From Arthrobacter globiformis (GTDB lineage: Bacteria; Actinomycetota; Actinomycetes; Actinomycetales; Micrococcaceae), in contig NZ_JAUSXI010000001.1 of NCBI RefSeq assembly GCF_030815865.1, forward strand, positions 2,356,001 to 2,420,000: 64,000 nucleotides of DNA, written 5' to 3'. Positions 35,558 through 44,409 of the stretch are shown here, one piece after another. The notes below the pieces were generated by a model, which worked only from the letters and a program-made list of their open reading frames with translations, searched no databases and had not been told where the DNA came from. Made by a program: the position numbers and the translations under genes. Position 1 is the stretch's first letter, and every line of letters begins with the position of its first letter.

Positions 35558-35913
35558 CACCCGCAGTTGCAGTTCCAGCAACGGACAAGACCTTTTTCCT
35601 GCACCTTTCTCAGTCACAATCTGTACTCCTAAACAAGGGGAGTTATCACTAATGGACACACCTTTGGAGATTCGTCCACGCTCATCGCTGTCCGCCCGGA
35701 TAAGCCCTAAGGCTGGGCAAGACACGATGAAGGCGCCACCGACTTGTACAGCGAGGCGAATTGGTAAACATCGGGCTCCGATAACAACCAGCACCCCTGC
35801 ATCGGCCCGGACTAATGTCCAGACCCAGACAGGGACAGAGCTATCCGGCGCAAGGGCATGGAGCACGTGGTCTTCATGCCGGCCAACATTTACTACCCGT
35901 AGGAGAGTTTGAA

Positions 35914-37518
35914 ATGCCCGCACCCATCTACGCCGCCGAGGCTGTTCTTGGCCGCTACTCCGCTTCGGACGCCTGTGCCGCGGAGCTGCTCTGCGACGCA
36001 CATGACCCCGATGCCATTGCCTTTTCCGTCATTGAAGCCGACCTGTCCAGTGAGGATGTCACCTACGGCCAGCTCCGCGAACGTTCGGAACGGGGAGCTG
36101 CCGTCTTGGCGGAGCTGGGCGTTGGGCCGGGTGACGCGGTGGCAACTCTAATGGGCAAATCCGTCGACCTCGTCGTCATGCTCCTGGCGATCTGGCGGCG
36201 TGGGGCAGTCCATGTTCCGCTGTTCACGGCCTTTGCGTGGCCGGCGATTGAGCTGCGGCTCATCGCATCGGACGCCAAGGTCATCATTACTGACGCAGAC
36301 CAGCGCGAAAAAATCAAAAACACACCAGCCACGATTCTGGTCGTGGGAGAGCAGGCAGCGCCGCCGGACCTTGCCCTGGCTCCGCTGCTGGACGCCCAGC
36401 AAGCCGGTATCCCGGCCGAAGCCGTGGGAGGCGAGGGCACCATGGTGATGCTCTTTACGTCCGGGACCACGGGCACGCCCAAAGGCGTGCCCGTCCCGGT
36501 CCGGGCGGTGGCGGGCTTCCGCCAATACATCGAACTCGGCCTGGATGTACGCGAAGACGACGTGTTCTGGAACGCCTCGGACCCGGGCTGGGCCTACGGC
36601 CTGTATTTCGGGATCCTCGGCCCCCTCGCCGCGGGCCGGCGCACCCTGCTGCTGCACGCACCGTTCTCCCCCGAGCTGAGCTTTGCTGTGCTCGAACGGT
36701 TCAAGGTCACCAACTTCACTGCCGCCCCCACCGTTTACCGGACAATGCGTTCCAAATCCGGGACAATGCCAAAGAACCTGAAGCTGCGCAGGGCATCCTC
36801 ATGTGGTGAGCCGCTGACACCTGAGGTGATTTCCTGGGCCGAAGAGACCCTCGGCGTGGCCGTCAGGGACCATTACGGGCAAACCGAGCACGGCATGATA
36901 ATCGTCAACGCCTGGCACGATGACATTCGCAAGGACCTGCGCCCGGGCTCGATGGGGCATCCACTGCCGGGCTGGACCTGCGCTGTACTCAAAGACGGAT
37001 CGGACGAATTAGCCGCTGTCGATGAGATGGGCCGGGTTGCCGTAAGCGTCCCCGAAAGCCCAATGCTGTGGTTCACGGGATACCAGGACGCCCCAGAAAA
37101 AACAGCCGAGCACTTCAGCCAGGACGGGCGCTGGTACCTCACCGGCGACGCCGGAAAAACCGACGCCGACGGCTACTACTACTTCTCATCCCGGGATGAC
37201 GACCTCATCATCATGGCCGGATACCGCATTGGGCCGTTCGACGTTGAAAGCGTCCTGTCCACCCACCCGGCAGTCCTCGAAAGCGCTGTCATCGGAGCCC
37301 CGGACGAACTTCGGGGAGAAGTCCTCGAAGCCTATATCGTCCTCAAAGAAGGCGTCACAGGCAATGAACACCTCGTCTCCGAACTTCAGAACCTCGTCAA
37401 AACCCAGTACGCGAAGCACGCCTTTCCACGGCGGATCCATTTCGTTGAGGAGATGCCTAAAACACCGTCAGGGAAAATCCAGCGACACATCCTCCGGAAA
37501 CAGCGCGCCGCCCAATAG
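35914..37518 (+). CDS. AMP-dependent acyl-CoA synthetase
   Basis: From ATG 35914 (AGGAGA upstream), the 534-residue enzyme has the adenylate-forming motifs: P-loop MLFTSGTTGTPKGVP, YGQTEHGM, WYLTGDAGKTDADGYYYF with SSRDDDLIIMAGYRIGP, and the C-terminal catalytic lysine in TPSGKIQRHIL. The acetyl/medium-chain ligase subgroup fits best. It should make the acyl-CoA from the acid formed by the aldehyde dehydrogenase. The 356-base gap before it (35558-35913) holds no convincing gene. Confidence 0.9.
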   Translation: MPAPIYAAEAVLGRYSASDACAAELLCDAHDPDAIAFSVIEADLSSEDVTYGQLRERSERGAAVLAELGVGPGDAVATLMGKSVDLVVMLLAIWRRGAVHVPLFTAFAWPAIELRLIASDAKVIITDADQREKIKNTPATILVVGEQAAPPDLALAPLLDAQQAGIPAEAVGGEGTMVMLFTSGTTGTPKGVPVPVRAVAGFRQYIELGLDVREDDVFWNASDPGWAYGLYFGILGPLAAGRRTLLLHAPFSPELSFAVLERFKVTNFTAAPTVYRTMRSKSGTMPKNLKLRRASSCGEPLTPEVISWAEETLGVAVRDHYGQTEHGMIIVNAWHDDIRKDLRPGSMGHPLPGWTCAVLKDGSDELAAVDEMGRVAVSVPESPMLWFTGYQDAPEKTAEHFSQDGRWYLTGDAGKTDADGYYYFSSRDDDLIIMAGYRIGPFDVESVLSTHPAVLESAVIGAPDELRGEVLEAYIVLKEGVTGNEHLVSELQNLVKTQYAKHAFPRRIHFVEEMPKTPSGKIQRHILRKQRAAQ

Positions 37519-37596
37519 GAAACAGCCGACAAATCGATGTCCCCCGACGCACCCACACATGAGCACCACCACACGCAATGGAAGGATCACAGCAGC

Positions 37597-39714
37597 ATGG
37601 GAGACAACACTCATCGGACAGGAAGCCGGGATCAGGACCCTACGTCCGTGGAGTCTCTGACGGATGTCCGAACTGAATATATTGATCACGCCGGTTACCG
37701 CTTCGCCATCCTGACGCTGGCAACCGCTCACCACCGTCCAGTAACCATGGGCCCGGCATCCTTGGCCAACTTCGAGGCAGCGTTACGGGCCTTGGACCTG
37801 GCCGGAGTGGACGCCGTGGCCGTGACCGGCACCGGCCCTGTTTTCTGCGCCGGCGCGGACCTGAAGAAAATAACGGAGGCAGCCACGTCCGACCAAGCCG
37901 AGGACGTCGCACGCCGGGGGCTTGAGGCTTTCGCCATGCTGGAGGCGCTTCCCGTGCCCACCTTCGCTTTCATCAACGGGACCGCGCTGGGCGGTGGACT
38001 GGAACTGGCCCTGCATGCGGGCCACCGCACCGCTGCGGACTCAGTCCGGGCCCTGGGCTTTCCCGAGGTGCGGCTGGGCCTGATCCCGGGCTGGGGCGGC
38101 ATTCCGCGCACCGTAGCTTTGGTTGGCCCCGCCCTGACGGCACGCCTTGTGATTACGGATTCGCTCGCGGGGAAGAACCTCTCCGCACGGGCCGCCGCTG
38201 ACCTTGGCCTGGTTGATGCTGTGCTTCCAGAGGACGGGTTCCTGGCCGCCTCACTGGATTTCGCGGCCGGCATCCTCGCTGGCGGGGCCACGGCCGTGGT
38301 TCCGTCCCCGCTGCGGTCCCATACCGCCGGCGATTCGAAGTCCGAAGCCCTTTCCGCTGAGGTGCTTGCGGCGCTGGAGGACATCCGGACCCAGCTTGAT
38401 ACGCGGCTACACGGTGCGGCGCCGGCACCCTACCGCGCACTGAAACTCATCGCAGACGCTGCCACGGACCCCTCCGGGCAGGTTGCCGACCCGACGACGG
38501 AAATCCGGTCCTTCGGTGAGCTGTTGCTCTCCGACGAAGCCCGAGCCAGCATCTATGCCTTCCACGTGACGCAGTCACTGGCGAAGAACCCCGCGGGCCG
38601 TCCCACCGCCGAACCTCTGCCGGTGCGCGCCGTCGGCGTCGTCGGGGCAGGGCTGATGGCCAGCCAGCTCGCCCTCGTCTTCGCGCGGCAGCTGCGTGTA
38701 CCGGTGCGGATCACGGACCTGTCGCAGGACCGCGTTGATGCGGCCTTGAGCTGGGTTGCCGGCCAGCTGGACAAGCTCGTGGACCGCGGGTGGCTGGATG
38801 CTGCCGACGCCGCCGCCATCCGCGCACTGGTGACAGGCGGCACTGACAAGGCCGCCTTCGCCGACTGCGACGTGGTCATCGAGGCGGTCTTCGAGGAGCT
38901 GGATGTTAAGCGCGCAGTCTTCGCCGAACTGGAACCGCTGCTGCGCCCGGACGCCCTGTTGCTGACCAACACTTCCTCGCTGTCGATCGAGGCCATGGGT
39001 GCGGTCCTGACCCGGCCCGAGCGGCTGATCGGCTTCCACTTCTTCAACCCCGTGGCCGTGCTGCCGCTGGTGGAAATCATTTCCACCCCGCAAACGGACC
39101 AAGCAACCCTCGCGACGGCGTTTGAGCTGGCCCGGCGTTTACGCAAGACGCCCGTGCTCGCCAGGGACACGGCAGGTTTCGTGGTCAACCGTGTACTGAC
39201 CCGGCTGATGAGCGAGGTCCTCTCCTTGCTTGATGACGGTGCCGATCCGGACACCGTGGACCATGCCCTCGACCCGTTGGGCCTGCCCATGACGCCACTG
39301 CAGCTGCTGCAGTTCATCGGCCCGGCCGTTCAATTGCACATCTGCGACACCATGCACCAGGCCTATCCGCAGCGCTTCGCCTTGAGTACCAGCCTGAAGA
39401 GGCTCGTGGCCGCGGGACTGCCCGGTTACCTTGACCACGACGGCCGCATCTCACCTGACGCGGCCTCCCTGCTCCCGGCCCCCATGGCTGCAGGAGCCGG
39501 AACCGTCCGTGCCCGGCTCCTCGCCGCGCTGGCCGACGAAGTCACCACCGTGCTCGAGGAAAAGGTGGTGGCCGGGCCGGAGCAGATCGACCTGTGCATG
39601 ATCCTCGGCGCCAACTACCCGTTCCATACGGGGGGCCTGACCCCGCTGTTGGACAGGGAAACCGGCACCGCGTTCCATCCGGAATTGCGCGTACCCCTTG
39701 CCTCCGCCCGCTAG
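37597..39714 (+). CDS. FadB/FadJ-like enoyl-CoA hydratase / 3-hydroxyacyl-CoA dehydrogenase fusion
   Basis: About 705 residues from ATG 37597 (GGAAGGA upstream); an in-frame ATG at 37537 would add a His-rich 20 residues. The N-terminal crotonase half has VFCAGADLKKI and GTALGGGLELALH; the C-terminal half has the NAD-binding GVVGAGLMASQLALVFARQ and IGFHFFNPVAVLPLVEIIST. Both steps of beta-oxidation between enoyl-CoA and ketoacyl-CoA would thus be on one chain. It follows the ligase by less than 80 bases and precedes the thiolase. Confidence 0.9.
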   Translation: MGDNTHRTGSRDQDPTSVESLTDVRTEYIDHAGYRFAILTLATAHHRPVTMGPASLANFEAALRALDLAGVDAVAVTGTGPVFCAGADLKKITEAATSDQAEDVARRGLEAFAMLEALPVPTFAFINGTALGGGLELALHAGHRTAADSVRALGFPEVRLGLIPGWGGIPRTVALVGPALTARLVITDSLAGKNLSARAAADLGLVDAVLPEDGFLAASLDFAAGILAGGATAVVPSPLRSHTAGDSKSEALSAEVLAALEDIRTQLDTRLHGAAPAPYRALKLIADAATDPSGQVADPTTEIRSFGELLLSDEARASIYAFHVTQSLAKNPAGRPTAEPLPVRAVGVVGAGLMASQLALVFARQLRVPVRITDLSQDRVDAALSWVAGQLDKLVDRGWLDAADAAAIRALVTGGTDKAAFADCDVVIEAVFEELDVKRAVFAELEPLLRPDALLLTNTSSLSIEAMGAVLTRPERLIGFHFFNPVAVLPLVEIISTPQTDQATLATAFELARRLRKTPVLARDTAGFVVNRVLTRLMSEVLSLLDDGADPDTVDHALDPLGLPMTPLQLLQFIGPAVQLHICDTMHQAYPQRFALSTSLKRLVAAGLPGYLDHDGRISPDAASLLPAPMAAGAGTVRARLLAALADEVTTVLEEKVVAGPEQIDLCMILGANYPFHTGGLTPLLDRETGTAFHPELRVPLASAR

Positions 39715-39777
39715 CGAGCGACCATGGCGGTCCACAGCTACCGGGACATTTCGCCCGTTACCCGTTCAAGGAGAAAA

Positions 39778-40965
39778 ATGAATCGCAGTGAAGATGTAGT
39801 AATTGTGGGTGCCGCCCGCACGCCGCAGGGCAAGCTGATGGGCCAACTGGCTCCGGTGTCCGCCGTCGAGCTCGGTGGTGCGGCTATCGCGGGAGCCCTG
39901 AATCATGGCAAGATCCGGCCTGATTCCGTCGAAGCGGTCATCATGGGACAGGTGCTTCAGGCGGGGGCCGGACAGAATCCTGCCCGGCAGGCCGCCGTCC
40001 TCGGGGGCATCCCGTTGGGCGCCCACGCAGCGACTGTGAACAAGGTGTGTCTGTCCGGGCTGAGCGCCATCATCGAGGCGAGCCGGCTGCTTCGGCTGGG
40101 AGAGGCCGCGGTGGTGGTCGCGGGTGGACAGGAATCCATGAGCAACGCCCCGCATCTGCTGGCGGGTTCCCGCGGCGGGCACCTCTACGGCGACGCTGTG
40201 CTGATGGATTCCGCCGCCCACGACGGTCTAACTGATGCCTTCGACCATGAGGCGATGGGCCTTGCCACAGACCGTGCCAACGAGGCCCTTGGCATCCATC
40301 GTACCGATCAGGACACAGCCGCCGCCGACTCCCACCGGCGTGCGGCAGCGGCCCAGGCCGCGGGGCTCTTCGACGCGGAGATCGTACCGGTCAAAGTGCC
40401 GCAGCGCCGCGGGGACGTCGAACTCGCAAGAACCGACGAGGGTGTGCGTCCCGATAGCACGGCGGAGTCCCTCGTCAGGCTCGGGCCGGCGTTCTCCCCG
40501 ACCGGCACGGTCACCGCCGGCAACGCTTCGCCGCTGACCGACGGCGCTGCCGCCGTTGTCCTGACCACCCGCGGCTACGCGGAGACCCACAGCCTCAGAA
40601 TCCTTGCGACTGTGGGTGCTCCGGGACAGACCGCAGGACCGGACACCTCGCTGCCAGACAAACCAGCCCGCGCCATCACCAAAGCACTCGACAAGGCGGG
40701 GTGGACGGTAGAGGACCTGGACTTCGTGGAGATCAACGAGGCCTTCGCCACAGTTGCCCTGCACTCGGCGGCCCAGCTGGGTCTCACCATGGACAAAGTC
40801 AACATCAACGGCGGAGCCATCGCCCTCGGCCATCCCATCGGCGCCTCCGGTGCCCGGGTCCTCGTCACTGCCGTACACGAACTCCTGCGTCGCGGAACCG
40901 GCAAAGCAGTCGTCGCCCTGTGCGGCGGGGGCGGTCAGGGGGAAGCGCTGCTGCTATCCCGTTGA
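39778..40965 (+). CDS. Acetyl-CoA acetyltransferase / 3-ketoacyl-CoA thiolase
   Basis: From ATG 39778 (AAGGAG upstream) the 395-residue thiolase has the nucleophile Cys91 in NKVCLSG, His352 in GHPIGASGAR, and the second catalytic Cys382 in ALCGGGGQGEA. It cleaves ketoacyl-CoA with CoA. It is the last gene of the plus-strand catabolic run. The 367 bases after it (40966-41332) show no supported gene. Confidence 0.93.
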   Translation: MNRSEDVVIVGAARTPQGKLMGQLAPVSAVELGGAAIAGALNHGKIRPDSVEAVIMGQVLQAGAGQNPARQAAVLGGIPLGAHAATVNKVCLSGLSAIIEASRLLRLGEAAVVVAGGQESMSNAPHLLAGSRGGHLYGDAVLMDSAAHDGLTDAFDHEAMGLATDRANEALGIHRTDQDTAAADSHRRAAAAQAAGLFDAEIVPVKVPQRRGDVELARTDEGVRPDSTAESLVRLGPAFSPTGTVTAGNASPLTDGAAAVVLTTRGYAETHSLRILATVGAPGQTAGPDTSLPDKPARAITKALDKAGWTVEDLDFVEINEAFATVALHSAAQLGLTMDKVNINGGAIALGHPIGASGARVLVTAVHELLRRGTGKAVVALCGGGGQGEALLLSR

Positions 40966-41332
40966 GAACTCGTCCAACGATCCCCCGAGGGCGCTCACCC
41001 TAAAGGAGTTTCAGCGTTTATCGCCGGCGGTACCCCTTCGATATGTTTGCCGCCCCAACCTGTAGCTACAACAGGTAATTCGGTGTCACCGGCGCTTTGG
41101 GTAATCGGGGTAGCCATAACGGGCCGCTCCCGGTTCATCAAGGGTAATTACATGGGCACTTTCAAAGCTGTCGTCGAGCCCTTCAACGAACTCACACGTT
41201 CCCGCCTTCGTGCATTGACCACGCGCGCCAGTAGCCCTGCTCACGAGTGCTTTTGGAACGCCGATACTGGAGGTTCCATCAAGCTGGCTTGGCTGTTGTT
41301 TGCGCTAGCGGCTGGCTCGACAGGGGAGGGTG

Positions 41333-41897
41333 TCAGGCCAGTTTGGCCTGGCGCAGGTACTGATACACCGTTTCCTGGCTGATGCCGGAGTCTCTGGCGA
41401 GGACGGATTTGGGGATGCCATTGGCGGCCCGCTGGACCGGCTCGGCCGCCCGTTCCGGCGTGAGGGTCTTTTTCCGCCCTTTGTAGACGCCGCGCTGCTG
41501 GGCCAGGGCGATGCCTTCCCTCTACCGCTCCCTAATCAGGGAGCGTTCGATTCGGCGAAGGCCCCCATGACGGAGAGCATCAGGTTGGCCATGGGGGAGT
41601 CCTCCCCGGTGAAGACCAGACTCTCTTTGACGAACTCTACGCGCACGCCCTTATGGGTCAGGGTCTAGACCAGTGAACGCAGGTCATCCAGGTTGGGGGC
41701 GAGCCTGTGCATGCTGTGCACGACGACTGTGTCCCCGCTACGGGCGAACGGCAGCAGCTCAGTAAGCTCCGGTCTGGACGTGTCCCTGCCCGAGGCTTTG
41801 TCCGTGAAGACCCTGTCCAGACCAGGCCTTCGAGTTGGCGTTTCTCGTTCTGGTCCAGCGTGCTCACGCGCACGTACCCGATCCGCTGTCCAGCCAC
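41333..41897 (-). pseudogene. Broken Tn3-type resolvase/invertase
   Basis: Read on the minus strand from GTG 41897, the sequence gives GQRIGYVRVSTLDQNEKRQL, then after a frameshift DRVFTDKASGRDTSRPELTE and SGDTVVVHSMHRLAPNLDDL, then an in-frame stop, then VRVEFVKESLVFTGEDSPMA and a C-terminal HTH ending RQAKLA. These are the serine-recombinase parts with the catalytic Ser in VRVSTLDQ. At least one frameshift and two stops destroy it. A res-like repeat lies just upstream of its start. Confidence 0.85.
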
Positions 41898-41912
41898 CAG
41901 AGCCTCCAAACC

Positions 41913-41947
41913 TCAACCTGTCAGATTGAGTTCTATGACCTTTATCG
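41913..41947 (+). repeat. res-like repeat upstream of the dead resolvase
   Basis: The 35 bases from TCAACCTGTCAGATTGAGTT onward match 53407-53441 at 29 of 35 positions by hand alignment, same orientation. Resolvase genes usually carry their res site just upstream, which is where this lies. The pair would define an 11.5-kb segment. Confidence 0.55.
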
Positions 41948-42001
41948 CCTGAAGCGATCGTCACACCCTTGGTACTGGACAAGGACTGACCGGCACCAGG
42001 C

Positions 42002-42370
42002 ATGTTCCGCATGAAATTCGACTGCCGCGCTGGTCACGGCCTGGGGGAGTGGGGGCATCCACCCGGCCTTAGATGCCTGGCGTGGCGAATGTGGCTGTAT
42101 CCATGGCTGGGTCTCCTCACACTCGCAGGGCTCGCGGGCATCGTCGTGGTGATGCTGTTTACCGATGATGCAAGCCGCTCCCAGGTGTGGATGAGTCTGA
42201 TTTCCGTGTCAGTGCTTATCGTCTTCTGGCCACTCGAACGACGATGTCTCAAGCTCCGGGACGCGAACATGCCCGGCGGTCTCGCCGATCATTCTCTCGC
42301 AGAGATACACGACATCTCCAGGATGAACCAGAACACGGCATTCACCAGTGAAACTGATCCCCCAACATAG
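42002..42370 (+). pseudogene. C-terminal remnant of an amino acid permease
   Basis: The reading frame holds the last two membrane helices of an APC amino acid permease: MWLYPWLGLLTLAGLAGIVV and SQVWMSLISVSVLIVFWPLE. The P-W-L-x-x-L-x-L-A motif is typical of the GabP/AnsP branch. The first about 400 residues are missing; the first 20 codons look unrelated. It is a fragment with no neighbour to complete it. Confidence 0.65.
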
Positions 42371-42449
42371 CCCTCGTTGGAAAGCAGCCGGGGGGTGATA
42401 GCGTGCTTTCGGGCTACTATTTTTCAGACGAAGCTGTCGCTTGGATTAA

Positions 42450-42640
42450 AACGATCGGGAGTGGTGAGTCCCTGCAAGTCCCTCCACGGTTGTCGCTCAG
42501 GTAAAGGCGTAGCAACGGCCAGCCTTGGCGTAACCGACGATCGGCGGGGCTAAACCCAACTAGCGTCAGGGCGGGTTACTTCAGCTGACGGTCAACGCCG
42601 GGAGCGATCTCCTCCTGACGGTGAACTTGGCCGCGCCGCG
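42450..42640 (+). ncRNA. Structured non-coding stretch, possible group II intron fragment
   Basis: This gene-free stretch can fold into nested stems: GTTG/CAAC around 42489-42515, CGTCAGG (42564-42570) with CCTGACG (42614-42620) enclosing GGAG-CGAT-CTCC (42601-42612). The wording (GGTGAGTCC...GGCGTAGCAACGGC) recalls the 5' domain of bacterial group II introns, but no intron reverse transcriptase or domain V was found. It may be an intron remnant or an unrelated RNA. Confidence 0.3.
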
Positions 42641-42723
42641 TCACCAACCTCTTGGGTCAATACAGCCAGTCGGCCAGAAAGTCGGTCCTATAATGCGTTT
42701 CTCATAAAGCTAAGCTGACCGCT

Positions 42724-43953
42724 TCACCGCGCAGCCGTGTCTGCACTTTTGACGACTGCGCCGTCCTGGATGACGTAGTCCAGTTTCGATTGTGAAAGTA
42801 CTGTGATGTCTTTGAGAGGATCGTCTGTGGTGATGATGAAGTCACCCCGGGCGCCGACCGCAATGGTGCCCAGTTCCCCTTCCCGTTGGATCAGTGATGC
42901 AGCGGTCGTCGTAGCGCTGCGGATGACGTCAATTGCAGGCATGACTTTGGCTCGGATGGCGAATTCCTCGGCCTGGTGAACCTGCATCCCGCCAAGCAAA
43001 TCGCTCCCGTAGGTCAGGTTGATGCCTGCTTCGTGGGCTTTGCCCAGCGCCTCGTATCCGCCGTCAAGAACGGCCGCCACTTTCTCCCAGTTCTCCTGCG
43101 AAAGCCCGAACTTGCGGCCTTCTCTTTCCAATGCCCAATAGGTCACCAGGTTCATGGTGAGAAATGCGTTGTACTCCTTGAACAGTTCCAAGGACTCGTC
43201 ATCGAGGAGGTTGCCGTGTTCAATACCGCGAACGCCTGCGCGCAGCGCGCGGTTGATTGACCGGCCGGTGTAGGCGTGTGCCGTGACGTAGCGGTTGGCT
43301 GCCGTCGCTTCCTCCACCGCGGCTTCAATTTCAGAAAGGGAGTACTGGGTGGAATCGATCCGGTCGGTGGGTGATGCGACTCCGCCTCCGGCCATGATTT
43401 TGATGTGGTGGGCGCCCTTGCGCAGCTCGTCCCTGGCGGCTTGCCGTACGGCATCGACGCCGTCAGCAAGGCGGCCGATGTGCGGGTGGCAGTAGCCTGC
43501 GTCGTAGGCCTGCCGTCCGCGGGGTCGCGGGTCTGCGTGTCCACCGGTTTGCGACAAGGCCTTCCCCGCGAAAAACACTTTGGGGCCGCGCAGGAGCCCT
43601 TCGGCCTGCGCATCGTGGATTCCGAAGTCAGCGCCGGCGGCGTCGCGGACGGTCGTGAATCCACGGTCGAGCATCTCACCCATGAGTTTGGCCGTGTGGA
43701 ACGCAAGGTAGTTCGGCGACCATTCACCGAGCTGGCCAAGATCCGCGGTGGCAGCTGTCACATGCACATGGCAATCGATCAAGCCGGGCAGCACGAACTT
43801 GTTGACGGCATCAATAGCAGTCTCGCCTTCTGCACTTAGGTCTGATCCGATATCGGTGATGGAGCCTCGGGACACCCTGATGTCCGCCTTGTCATAGCGG
43901 CCTTCCGCGACGTTCAGGTAAGAAGCGTTCTTCAAAAGCAGGTCGTTGCCCAT
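42724..43953 (-). CDS. Imidazolonepropionase-like amidohydrolase
   Basis: The 409-residue amidohydrolase-superfamily enzyme has the metal ligands: His pair in DCHVHVTAA, Lys in HHIKIMAGGG, His in TAHAYTG, His in IEHGNLL, and Asp in YGSDLLG. It belongs to the imidazolonepropionase/Sgx260 group that hydrolyses dipeptides, N-acyl or carbamate-type amides. It is the last gene of an operon after an MFS transporter and a GAF protein, so the substrate is probably imported. Exact substrate unknown. Confidence 0.87.
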   Translation of the reverse strand: MGNDLLLKNASYLNVAEGRYDKADIRVSRGSITDIGSDLSAEGETAIDAVNKFVLPGLIDCHVHVTAATADLGQLGEWSPNYLAFHTAKLMGEMLDRGFTTVRDAAGADFGIHDAQAEGLLRGPKVFFAGKALSQTGGHADPRPRGRQAYDAGYCHPHIGRLADGVDAVRQAARDELRKGAHHIKIMAGGGVASPTDRIDSTQYSLSEIEAAVEEATAANRYVTAHAYTGRSINRALRAGVRGIEHGNLLDDESLELFKEYNAFLTMNLVTYWALEREGRKFGLSQENWEKVAAVLDGGYEALGKAHEAGINLTYGSDLLGGMQVHQAEEFAIRAKVMPAIDVIRSATTTAASLIQREGELGTIAVGARGDFIITTDDPLKDITVLSQSKLDYVIQDGAVVKSADTAAR

Positions 43954-43956
43954 GGA

Positions 43957-44409
43957 TTATTCTCCTGCTGCTTCCACTATGGCCGCGGTGAACCGGCGTG
44001 CGATGTCCACAACCTTGTCAACGTCCAGGCTTGTGTAGGCTCCCTCGGCATCCAGGACGTTCAACGCGGCAACGGTGGTGCCGGCCTGGAGGACAGGCGC
44101 GTTGATGATCGATCCGCAGCCCAGGCTGGATATCAGTTCAGCGTCCTTGAAAACACGTTCAACATCGGCAGCGGTCGGCCCGAAAAATGGTTGCTGCTTC
44201 ACAAGGCATGCTTCCAGCCAGTCGGCCGCCACATCCCGTCCAACGTCCTTCCGTCCGCCCACAGGGTATTCGAGGGGGTGAGAGGAATAGATCCTTTCCA
44301 TCTGCCGGCCCTGGTCGCGGAAGGCCAGAATGGTGAACAAGATGAATCCGACTTCCGCTTTCATGGCCTGCTCAACGTCATGCAGGTTCCCCGCTGCTCC
44401 GCCGGTCAC
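43957..44409 (-). CDS. Free-standing GAF-domain protein
   Basis: The 150-residue protein is a lone GAF domain (ligand-sensing fold), with AEVGFILFTILAFRDQGRQM and the final AALNVLDAEGAYTSLDVDKV. It has no output domain. It starts at GTG 44409, overlapping the transporter stop by four bases (GTGA), and ends 3 bases before the amidohydrolase, so all three are one operon. It may sense or sequester the substrate; GAF proteins of this size occur beside amidohydrolases in catabolic clusters. Confidence 0.75.
   Translation of the reverse strand: MTGGAAGNLHDVEQAMKAEVGFILFTILAFRDQGRQMERIYSSHPLEYPVGGRKDVGRDVAADWLEACLVKQQPFFGPTAADVERVFKDAELISSLGCGSIINAPVLQAGTTVAALNVLDAEGAYTSLDVDKVVDIARRFTAAIVEAAGE

Noticed and set aside
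35652..35912. 86-codon open frame before the acyl-CoA synthetase
   Set aside because: Ser/Thr/Arg-rich without conserved features; the real start of the synthetase is directly after it.
41047..41382. Open frame between the thiolase and the dead resolvase
   Set aside because: No family resemblance, no ribosome-binding site, and it runs into the resolvase remnant.
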